Origin: Oligoflexia bacterium
GTDB lineage: Bacteria; Bdellovibrionota; JAFGOL01
Assembly (NCBI GenBank): GCA_016926495.1
Contig: JAFGOL010000277.1
Span: 1 to 7,496 of the forward strand
Direction of reading: 5' to 3'
Length of the DNA: 7,496 nt
Below the pieces are notes generated by a model that did no database searches, was not told the DNA's origin, and was given only the letters and a program-made list of their open reading frames with translations. Positions 1-6,644 of this stretch are shown piece after piece (positions within the stretch are counted from its first letter, which is position 1; each line of letters begins with the position of its first letter). The translations under genes were made by a program, and so were the position numbers.

Positions 1-992
1 CCCCCGACCATGTGCCCGGCAAAAAATATGTAGTAAAAAGGCGGAAATATATTCTCGTAACGTATGCTTTCGTTAAAGGACAACGCCGCGTACTGTTTTC
101 CGCTCAGGATATATTTAACATCCTTTTTTTCGAGCCCGGTAACCACAAGAACGTCACTCCTGCTGCTTTTAAGATAGGATTTTTTGTCGCCTTTAAAAAA
201 CAGGTAACCCAGGTTGGAATCCTTCCTGTTCCACTTTTCCGTTTCCTTTTCGCCGTATTTTAAATAGCTGACCTCGGCTCCCTTATCGTTATAGAAATAA
301 TTGATCGTTTCCTTTAATACCGCTGAATCCGATCTTACGGCGTAGTCGGATCCGCTCATGAAGGAATCGTCAATAACGCCCGTAACGGTCCTTACGGGCT
401 TTGAATAATTATCGTAATGTATGTTTGCCAGTTTTACGAAAAAATCCCGTATCCCTTTTTCATTATCAGGGTCAACGGGTATTCTTGACACGTAAATATT
501 TCTTTCAATCCCGCTTTCAGGTTTTTTTAGAAAATAGTATTCATATTTTCTGTCCCTGGAAATCAGGGCGAACCTGGAATTAAAGTTTTCATAATAATAA
601 TTGGTTTCGAACGTTTCCTTAAGGTTTTGGGGCTTTTCACCGCCGATATACAGCTTGATGCCCGGTATATTCCCGAACATCAAAGCCCCTTCGATGTTCT
701 TCTGTCTGTAAAGGCCCTCTATCTCCCTTTTCACATGGGCGGAATCGCGCCACTGATCACAAAGCAGGAACGCGCCGTAATCCTGACCGGAAATTGCCTT
801 GATATAAAGGTTCAACTCCTCCAGTATGTCCGTACAGGTATCAAGGTCTCCGAGCACGGCTATATATTTTGTATTGGTGACGGCGGAATTGCTTATCCTT
901 ACGCTGGCATGCAGAACCGGAATACAAAATATAAAAAGGAACGCGGCAATCCTAGCGATTGCTGTAATCATCCCTGAAAAATTCAATTTCAT
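1..992 (-). CDS. Exported protein, unidentified, possible caspase-fold (C25/gingipain-like) domain; 3' end outside window
   Basis: The frame is open from ATG at 990-992 to the left edge, giving 330 complete codons without a stop, with the same codon habits as its neighbours. The N-terminus MKLNFSGMITAIARIAAFLF plus IFCIPVLHA is a convincing Sec signal peptide, with a likely cut after A29 (LHA|S); C23 is not in a lipobox. The mature part has an alpha/beta rhythm: KYIAVLGD at about 40, EGALMFGNIPG (101-111), IYVSRIPV (166-173) followed by a helix ending KLANIHYDNY, then VTGVIDDSF (203-211), SDVLVVTGLE (279-288) and PPFYYIFFAGH (317-327). That order resembles C25 peptidases (GDIP, then GRIP, then a DD strand, then GHG and a Cys strand). 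This is inference from pattern only: no GHG or catalytic Cys is evident in the visible part. It could equally be an unrelated secreted or surface protein. Start codon M8 (ATG at 971) is an in-frame alternative with a poorly spaced ribosome site. Confidence 0.72.
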   Translation of the reverse strand, partial: MKLNFSGMITAIARIAAFLFIFCIPVLHASVRISNSAVTNTKYIAVLGDLDTCTDILEELNLYIKAISGQDYGAFLLCDQWRDSAHVKREIEGLYRQKNIEGALMFGNIPGIKLYIGGEKPQNLKETFETNYYYENFNSRFALISRDRKYEYYFLKKPESGIERNIYVSRIPVDPDNEKGIRDFFVKLANIHYDNYSKPVRTVTGVIDDSFMSGSDYAVRSDSAVLKETINYFYNDKGAEVSYLKYGEKETEKWNRKDSNLGYLFFKGDKKSYLKSSRSDVLVVTGLEKKDVKYILSGKQYAALSFNESIRYENIFPPFYYIFFAGHMVG

Positions 993-3534
993 CCACCTCG
1001 TCCACCTTTCTTTCGCCCTCGACTTCCCTGGGCTCTGTTCCTTCCTTGAACGGTTCATAAATGACCTTGTTCGAATACTTGGAAGCAATCCTGCCTGTTT
1101 CGGCGTCAATCTTAACAAGCTTTATACCCTCAGGCTGTTCAAAATCCTCATCCGGCGAATTTTCAACGGCCTTGTTCATGTACTCAAGCCATATGGGACT
1201 TGCCGCCTTGTAGCCGGTTTCGCCCCTGCCCATAGTTCTCTGGGTATCCGCAAACCCCACCCAGACTCCCGTGGCAATCCTGGTTGTAAACCCCACAAAC
1301 CACGCGTCCGCAAAATCATCCGACGTGCCTGTTTTTCCGGCAACCGGGACCCTGAGCCCCCTTACGCTTCTGCCTGTACCGTATTGCACAACTTCCCTGA
1401 GAAGATAGGTCATTATATACGCAGTCTGCGGTGAAATTACCTGTTCCCACGCCTTTTCCGAATATTCACCGGCATAGTCAACACCTTCCTCGAAATCATT
1501 AGCGGCCTCGGAATTTTCACCGGCTGAACCGGACAACACAACGTCAACGGGGTGGTCCTTGTCCAATTCCTCTATTATTTGGCCGTTCCTGTCTTCGATC
1601 CTTTTGATAAAAACAGGGATAACCCTTTTGCCGCCTGACGCGAAAACAGAATAAACCTTTGTTATTTCCCAAAGGGAAACATCCATTGTTCCAAGGCCTA
1701 TTGAAAGATCCTTCCGTATAGGCTCCCTGAGCCCCAACTTTCTGGCATACTCGATTGCGTACGGAATTTTTATGTCCTTAAGAATTTTCGTGGTTGGAAT
1801 ATTCCTTGAGTGAATGAGGGCGTCGCGTAACGTTGTGTCACCGTAGAATTTTTCTCCGTAATTCTGCGGCTTCCATTTGCCTTCTTCCTCGTCATCACCG
1901 TACACGATCGGCGAATCCACGATAATCGAGGCCGGAGTGAACCCGTTATCAATGGCCGCGGAATATATAATTGGCTTGATCGTAGACCCTGCCTGCCTCT
2001 TTGCCTGGTATGCAGCATTATATTCGCTGCGGTCGTAACTGTAACCGCCCACCATCGTCAATATATGGCCGGTCGTTATATCAAAGGAAAAAATTCCCGA
2101 TTCCGCTTCAGGCTCCTGTTCCAGGGCAAAGAGACCAGGTTCAACCTGCGTCACAAGAATCACGTCACCCCTTCTCAGTATCTGTGAAGCGCTTGTAAAA
2201 GGAGGGGCGTATTCATATGCCGAAAGGTTCCTGGCATGCGCCCACCTGTAGTACTGCTTGGGGATTACACCCTCAATATTTGCGATACCGATATTAATAA
2301 CACCTTTTTCGTCGTCTACAGACAAAACGACAGCCCTGTACAGCGTGCCCTCGTCTATGGAAACCGGTTCGGACATCAGATCACTTACCGTTTTCTCTTC
2401 AGTATCCTCTTCCACCTTCAGCTTGAACATGCTGTTATTGACTTTAAAAACATAACCCTTTTCCGGAAAATAAATAAATTCCCTCCTGGATTCAATTATT
2501 TCCTTATGTATTCTCTCCAGTTCGTCCCTGATTTCCTCATCGGTCTGTAAATGCTCAAGGGGCCCTTTATAGCCCTGTCTTTTGTCCAGCTCCTTTAACC
2601 CGTGCCTTACCGCCTCCTGTCCGGCTATCTGCAGATCGGCGTCAACAGTTGTATACACCTTCAGACCGTCATCAAGTACAGCGTCAATTCCATACTTGGA
2701 GACAAGATATCTCCTGACGAATTCAGTAAAGTAGGGGGCCTTGTTTATACCAACCTCGTTATTCCTGTATAGCTTCAGCCTTTTGTTAACGGCGCCGATA
2801 GCTTCCTCTTTTGTTATGTACCCTTCCTGTACCATCCTGCTTAAAACATATATCTGCCTTTCCTTTGCCTTGTCGGGGTTAGCGAACGGAGACCACTTGG
2901 ATGGCGCCTGGGGCAGGCCCGCCAGCAATGCCGCTTCCGAAAGAGTAAGTTCACTGACGTCCTTGTTAAAATAAAGTTTTGCGGCTGACTGTACTCCGTA
3001 GGCACGGTGTCCCAGAAATATCTGGTTCAGATACAAAAAGAGTATCTGCTCCTTTGTAAGGTTGTTTTCGATCCTGCTGGCAAGTATGGCTTCCTTTATT
3101 TTTCTTGATATCTTTTTTTCGGGAGTAAGAAGCAGGCTTCTTGCAACCTGCTGGGTAATCGTGCTCCCGCCCTGCGTAAAGCGCCCTGATTTAAAGTTCG
3201 CTATCATGGCCCTTGATATACCGGCGAAATCAATCCCCTTGTGCTCAAAAAACTTGTCATCTTCGGAAGAAATAAAAGCCTGTATTATAATAGTGGGGAT
3301 CTTGGAATACGGAATGATCTCCCTTCTTTCCCTGCAAAATTCCCCTATCTTAACGCCGTTCCTGTCAAAGACCTCGGAAACAACCCTTGGCTTGTAGTCT
3401 TCGATTGTAATAATCTTGGGAAGATTACGGGAAAAATGCAGAAATATGCCCATGCCGGCCAGCGCGGAAAAGACTCCGAAAAAAAGCACTGTCAGCAAAA
3501 ATATTTTTACTCCGAAAACAACTCTTCCCTTCAA
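952..3534 (-). CDS. Bifunctional class A penicillin-binding protein, PBP1A type (GT51 transglycosylase and DD-transpeptidase)
   Basis: This membrane-anchored enzyme polymerises lipid II into glycan strands and cross-links the peptides on the outer face of the cytoplasmic membrane. The 860 residues contain a short basic N-terminus and one membrane segment (about 7-34). The GT51 domain follows with EDDKFFEHKG (E91 catalytic), GGSTITQQ (122-129), RKIKE (144-148; E148 second acid) and NQIFLGHRAYG. A 320-480 linker is consistent with the OB-like domain found in PBP1A proteins. The transpeptidase domain has the SxxK motif S517-TI-K520, SRN at 576-578 and KTGT at 734-737, followed by DAWFVGF. The family-typical ending EGTEP is at about 832-836. 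All catalytic motifs are intact, so it should be active and beta-lactam-binding. An acidic stretch (about 658-696) separates SxN from KTG. The start is TTG at 3532-3534, 3 nt after the alaS stop, with GGGAG 8 nt upstream. Its 3' end overlaps the next gene by 41 nt. mrcA or pbpA-type naming would depend on the organism, so no symbol is given. Confidence 0.96.
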   Translation of the reverse strand: MKGRVVFGVKIFLLTVLFFGVFSALAGMGIFLHFSRNLPKIITIEDYKPRVVSEVFDRNGVKIGEFCRERREIIPYSKIPTIIIQAFISSEDDKFFEHKGIDFAGISRAMIANFKSGRFTQGGSTITQQVARSLLLTPEKKISRKIKEAILASRIENNLTKEQILFLYLNQIFLGHRAYGVQSAAKLYFNKDVSELTLSEAALLAGLPQAPSKWSPFANPDKAKERQIYVLSRMVQEGYITKEEAIGAVNKRLKLYRNNEVGINKAPYFTEFVRRYLVSKYGIDAVLDDGLKVYTTVDADLQIAGQEAVRHGLKELDKRQGYKGPLEHLQTDEEIRDELERIHKEIIESRREFIYFPEKGYVFKVNNSMFKLKVEEDTEEKTVSDLMSEPVSIDEGTLYRAVVLSVDDEKGVINIGIANIEGVIPKQYYRWAHARNLSAYEYAPPFTSASQILRRGDVILVTQVEPGLFALEQEPEAESGIFSFDITTGHILTMVGGYSYDRSEYNAAYQAKRQAGSTIKPIIYSAAIDNGFTPASIIVDSPIVYGDDEEEGKWKPQNYGEKFYGDTTLRDALIHSRNIPTTKILKDIKIPYAIEYARKLGLREPIRKDLSIGLGTMDVSLWEITKVYSVFASGGKRVIPVFIKRIEDRNGQIIEELDKDHPVDVVLSGSAGENSEAANDFEEGVDYAGEYSEKAWEQVISPQTAYIMTYLLREVVQYGTGRSVRGLRVPVAGKTGTSDDFADAWFVGFTTRIATGVWVGFADTQRTMGRGETGYKAASPIWLEYMNKAVENSPDEDFEQPEGIKLVKIDAETGRIASKYSNKVIYEPFKEGTEPREVEGERKVDEVDEIEFFRDDYSNR
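993..1009 (-). promoter_or_regulatory. Duplicated Shine-Dalgarno-like sequence before the exported-protein gene
   Basis: Minus-strand AAAGGTGG (1009-1002) is followed by a second GAGGTGG (999-993) that abuts ATG at 992. The AGGTGG copy at 1007-1002 is 9 nt from the ATG and is the better placed. The two copies come from a 9-nt near-perfect tandem repeat (AGGTGGACG then AGGTGGATG) that also encodes Val-Asp-Glu twice in the PBP tail. Confidence 0.6.
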
Positions 3535-3537
3535 GGC

Positions 3538-6195
3538 CTATACTCCCAATTTGGACGCAATATAATTGTTAACATCAGTTTTCAGGCAATTCAATTTGTT
3601 TATTTCAGCACCTCCGCCCTGGGCGAAATCAGCCCTTCCCCCGCCCTTGCCACCGGTGCTGTCATTTATAATTTTTATAATGTCCGCCGCAGTAACTTTT
3701 GAATGCAGCATTTGCGGAACATAGACAGTGTAAACAGCGTTATTACCGTCCGCTGAATAAAGCACGATGACCGAGCCCGGGCTGCCGGCCTTTATAAAAT
3801 CCGTGTGGTCCTTTAGCTGCTTAACGGACGCATTGCCGACTTCGGAAAAGATCACCCCTGTATTACCGATAAATGACGCCCTGCCTATAATGTCTTTAAG
3901 TTCGGACCTTGAAGATCTTTCCCTTTCCTTTTCCAGTTCCTTTCTGGCGTTTTTGTTTTCATCCAGCAGGGATTGTATCCTGGTAAAAATGTCCTCACCC
4001 GTAACTTTAAGCTCGCCTGAAATATTCTTCAAAAGCCTGTAGCCGTCAGCCAGGACCCTGTACGCATTAAGGGAGGTGGTTGCGGTAATTCTTCTGATCC
4101 CGGAGCCTATGCTTTCCTCGGATATTATCTTAAAGATCCCGATTTCCGACGTGTCTTCTGCGTGCGTTCCGGCGCAAAGTTCCCTGCTGAAATCACCCAC
4201 GCTTATAACCCTTACGGTGTCACCGTACTTTTCTTCAAAAAGGGCTATGGTGCCGTCATTTTTTGCCTCTTTAAAAGCCATTTCCCTTGATGAAACTGGA
4301 TTTGAAATTATAAGTTCCGCGAACTGGTCTTCAATGTCCCTTATAACTTCATTGCTTAACTTTTCAGTATGCGTAAAATCGAATCTCAGCACCTCGTCGC
4401 TTACAAAAGAACCAGCCTGTCTTACATGAGTGCCGAGATTTTTTCTCAGGAGATAATGGAGAATATGAGTAGCTGTATGGTTTCTCCTTACGAGCATTCT
4501 CCTGTTTTTGTCCACCTCAAGAAAATATTCCTTTCCCTGCCTGATTTCCGTATTAACACCGTCAACAACATGCAGGAAGATTCCTGAGACGGGCTTTTGA
4601 ACGTCCCGGACCTTCGCGATCACCCTGCCGTTTTCCTCGTCCCTGATCTGCCCGGTATCAGTGACCTGTCCGCCGCCTTCGGCGTAAAAAGGGGTTTTTT
4701 CAAACACAAGCACCGCTTTTTCGCCCGGATGAACAGCCTGTACTATTTTATTGTTTTTGATTATCATTAAGCATTTTGAACCAAGGGACATTTCGTCATA
4801 GCCCCTGAAAACGGTTGCCGGAATTTCGGACGATTTGCTTTTGAGGATTTCCATTTCCAGGTCTGAAACCGCACCGCCTGCCCTGCGCTTAATTCCGGCG
4901 GCCCTTGCCCTCTGCTTCTGTTTTTCCATTTCCGAATCAAAACCGGCAACGTCAACGTCAATACCCCTTTCCCTGCAAATCATCTGTGTAAGATCAAGGG
5001 GAAATCCGAAAGTGTCATAAAGTTTAAAGGCGATATCGCCTTTAAGCGTTTTAACGCTTCCTGACGCCGATAATTCCTTTTCAAGAAGCCCGAGCCCTTT
5101 TTCCAGGGTCTCAAAAAATCTTTCCTCTTCCTGCTTAAGCGTCTTAGCTATATCCTTCGAGGCTGAAACCAGTTCCCCGTATGACGAGCCCATCAGATCG
5201 CATACCCGGGAAACCTTTTTATGCAGAAAGGGGGAATCAAAGCCCAGTACCTTTCCGTGCCTTATGGCGCGCCTTATTATTCTCCTCAGCACGTATCCCG
5301 CGCCTTCATTTGAAGGATAGCATCCGTCGGCAATTAAAAATGCCGCGGCCCTCAGGTGATCCGCCACCGCGTTATAGTAAGGGGCAGCCTTTGCGTCGGA
5401 AGGAGACAGGGACGCGCCCTTTGAAATTTCCTTTTTGAGTTCCCTGAAAATATCTATGTCATAATTGCTCGCAACACCCTGCATGACCGCCGTTATTCTT
5501 TCAAGCCCCGCCCCGGTATCCACGCTGGGCTTCGGCAATCCGGAAAGCGTACCGTCAGCGCCGCGGTTAAACTGCATAAAAACAAGGTTCCATATTTCAA
5601 CAAACCGGTCGCAATCGCAACCCACGTTGCATGTGTTTTTTCCGCAGCCGTTTTCCTTTCCGTGATCGTAAAAAATCTCTGAACAGGGTCCGCACGGGCC
5701 GGTGTCGCCCATGGACCAGAAGTTATCTTTTTCCCCGAACCTGAATATCCTGTCCTTTGAAAGTCCTATATTTTTGTTCCAGATACCGTATGCTTCATCA
5801 TCATCGGTATAAACCGTCGCAAAAAGTTTTTGTTCCGGTATTTTCAGTGTACCGGTTACAAAATTCCACGCGTATTCAATGGCTTCCTTTTTGAAGTAAT
5901 CGCCAAAGGAAAAGTTACCCAGCATTTCAAAAAAGGTGTGGTGCCTGAACGTAAACCCTACATTTTCAAGATCATTATGCTTGCCTCCGGCGCGAACGCA
6001 TTTCTGGGAGGAAACCGCCTTTTTATAATCCCGCTTGTCTAGTCCCAGGAAAACATCCTTGAACTGGTTCATTCCGGCATTGGTAAAAAGCAGGGTCGGA
6101 TCATTACGGGGTATAAGCCCGGAACTGGGTACAACGGTATGACCCCTGTCTTTAAAATATTCGATAAAAAGGCTGCGCACCTTTTCAAGCTTCAT
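3538..6195 (-). CDS. alaS: Alanyl-tRNA synthetase
   Basis: This enzyme charges tRNA-Ala with alanine and hydrolyses mischarged Ser- and Gly-tRNA-Ala in the cytoplasm. The 885 residues are close to the E. coli length (876). Order of parts: class II catalytic core with DPTLLFTNAGMNQFK (about 32-46), motif 2 around FRHHTFFEMLGNFSFGDY (83-100) and motif 3 GAGLERI (228-234); tRNA-recognition region to about 450; editing domain with the zinc-site ligands H573-TAT-H577 and C674-AGT-H678; a coiled-coil-like stretch rich in E, K and R (about 740-770); and the C-Ala domain with GGKGGGRADFAQGGG (848-862). No key residue is missing. I chose ATG at 6193-6195, which begins MKLEKVRSLF like the family and has AGGGAG 10 nt upstream; an in-frame upstream start at 6240 would add 15 residues without family similarity. 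The chosen start overlaps the recX end by 11 nt. A Cys-rich segment (C168, C171, C184, C189, C193, C195) follows motif 2. Confidence 0.98.
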   Translation of the reverse strand: MKLEKVRSLFIEYFKDRGHTVVPSSGLIPRNDPTLLFTNAGMNQFKDVFLGLDKRDYKKAVSSQKCVRAGGKHNDLENVGFTFRHHTFFEMLGNFSFGDYFKKEAIEYAWNFVTGTLKIPEQKLFATVYTDDDEAYGIWNKNIGLSKDRIFRFGEKDNFWSMGDTGPCGPCSEIFYDHGKENGCGKNTCNVGCDCDRFVEIWNLVFMQFNRGADGTLSGLPKPSVDTGAGLERITAVMQGVASNYDIDIFRELKKEISKGASLSPSDAKAAPYYNAVADHLRAAAFLIADGCYPSNEGAGYVLRRIIRRAIRHGKVLGFDSPFLHKKVSRVCDLMGSSYGELVSASKDIAKTLKQEEERFFETLEKGLGLLEKELSASGSVKTLKGDIAFKLYDTFGFPLDLTQMICRERGIDVDVAGFDSEMEKQKQRARAAGIKRRAGGAVSDLEMEILKSKSSEIPATVFRGYDEMSLGSKCLMIIKNNKIVQAVHPGEKAVLVFEKTPFYAEGGGQVTDTGQIRDEENGRVIAKVRDVQKPVSGIFLHVVDGVNTEIRQGKEYFLEVDKNRRMLVRRNHTATHILHYLLRKNLGTHVRQAGSFVSDEVLRFDFTHTEKLSNEVIRDIEDQFAELIISNPVSSREMAFKEAKNDGTIALFEEKYGDTVRVISVGDFSRELCAGTHAEDTSEIGIFKIISEESIGSGIRRITATTSLNAYRVLADGYRLLKNISGELKVTGEDIFTRIQSLLDENKNARKELEKERERSSRSELKDIIGRASFIGNTGVIFSEVGNASVKQLKDHTDFIKAGSPGSVIVLYSADGNNAVYTVYVPQMLHSKVTAADIIKIINDSTGGKGGGRADFAQGGGAEINKLNCLKTDVNNYIASKLGV
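3543..3547 (-). promoter_or_regulatory. Ribosome binding site for the TTG-initiated PBP gene
   Basis: GGGAG on the minus strand lies in the final codons of alaS and ends 8 nt before TTG at 3534. The good spacing supports TTG as the real start; the N-terminus it gives is a normal short basic segment followed by a membrane helix. Confidence 0.8.
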
Positions 6196-6643
6196 TATCT
6201 TCAAACTCCCTGAATTCACGCCTGATGCTTTCCGTATCAAAACCCCTGCGCATTAAAAAGTCATAAGCCTTTCTTCTGTCCTTAATATCCGCCAGGTTAT
6301 ATGACTTTTTTTTTAATATGGCTCTTATACTCTTAGTTTCGTCAATATCAATATAAAAACCTTTCAACATGTTCCGCGCTGAAGACTCATCAACGCCCCT
6401 TGCCTGCAGCCTTCGTATTATTTCGTGATAACCGTAGTTTTTCCGTTGCAGTTCCTTAATGTAAGAACCCGCGTTTTCAGGGTCATTAAGGTAACCCTTT
6501 TTTATAAAATCCTCAATAACCCTTTCAACAGCGTCAAGGGGACATCCCTTCCGCAACAGCTTTTGTTTAAGCTCCCCGGCAAAATGTCCCCTTCTCGCGA
6601 TAAGATCAGCCGCTTTATTGGCTGTTAAAGTATATTCGTCCAC
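6185..6643 (-). CDS. recX: RecX family regulatory protein
   Basis: RecX binds RecA filaments and limits RecA activity in characterised bacteria. The 152-residue length is normal for the family. The protein is mostly helical and basic, with RecX-type features: an N-terminal AADLIARRGHFAGELKQKL segment resembling the family pattern L-x-x-R-x-x-S/H-x-x-EL-x-x-KL, then KGYLNDPENAGSYIKE (family pattern G-x-L-N/D-D-x-x-A-x-x-Y), then the repeat NYGYHEIIRRLQARGV. The start is GTG at 6641-6643, one nucleotide after the recA TAA; there is no ATG suitable for a full-length protein and no good Shine-Dalgarno at normal spacing (the nearest AAGGA is over 20 nt upstream), so translational coupling to recA is inferred. 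Its stop overlaps the alaS start. An A9 homopolymer falls at codons 110-113 (annotated separately). Identification rests on pattern plus position between recA and alaS. Confidence 0.93.
   Translation of the reverse strand: MDEYTLTANKAADLIARRGHFAGELKQKLLRKGCPLDAVERVIEDFIKKGYLNDPENAGSYIKELQRKNYGYHEIIRRLQARGVDESSARNMLKGFYIDIDETKSIRAILKKKSYNLADIKDRRKAYDFLMRRGFDTESIRREFREFEDNEA
6206..6211 (-). promoter_or_regulatory. Ribosome binding site that fixes the alaS start
   Basis: AGGGAG on the minus strand lies 10 nt upstream of ATG at 6195 and sits inside the last codons of recX. It supports the shorter 885-residue AlaRS over the in-frame upstream Met at 6240. Confidence 0.8.
6305..6316 (-). other. A9 run containing an in-phase A-AAA-AAG slippery heptamer in recX
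   Basis: Minus-strand codons 110-113 of recX read TTA AAA AAA AAG, so nine A residues (6314-6306) precede G. The A AAA AAG heptamer is in the zero frame, the phase used for -1 frameshifting in E. coli dnaX. A -1 slip would add Val-Ile and reach TAA, giving a 115-residue RecX. Downstream pairing potential is weak (TCATA with TATGA across a large loop), and no strong upstream stimulatory Shine-Dalgarno is seen. The sequence is certain; a functional role is only possible. Confidence 0.35.
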
Positions 6644-6644
6644 T

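Noticed and set aside
124..130. A-AAA-AAG heptamers in the exported-protein gene (here) and near 3115 in the PBP gene as frameshift sites
   Set aside because: Both are ordinary Glu-Lys-Lys codons (GAA AAA AAG) in an A-rich coding strand, with runs of only seven A residues and no visible supporting structure.
826..1434. Plus-strand open frame of 202 codons
   Set aside because: It lies antisense to the well-supported 3' end of the PBP gene and the start of the exported-protein gene, has no recognisable domain, and is explained by codon bias of the opposite strand.
1770..2018. Minus-strand 82-codon frame inside the PBP gene
   Set aside because: It is a shifted-frame shadow of the transpeptidase region around the SxxK and SxN motifs, rich in Arg and Ser as expected for an out-of-frame read.
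3241..3702. Plus-strand open frame of 153 codons spanning the alaS/PBP junction
   Set aside because: It is antisense to the GT51 catalytic region and the C-Ala domain, both clearly real, and shows no family features or ribosome site of note.
6196..6240. Upstream in-frame extension of AlaRS starting at 6240
   Set aside because: The extra 15 residues do not look like any AlaRS N-terminus, and the internal ATG at 6195 has a well-placed AGGGAG and begins with the usual family sequence.
6288..6300. AT-rich stretch in recX next to the A-run as a terminator or promoter
   Set aside because: No GC-rich hairpin adjoins the run, and the region is coding with an intact RecX frame on both sides.
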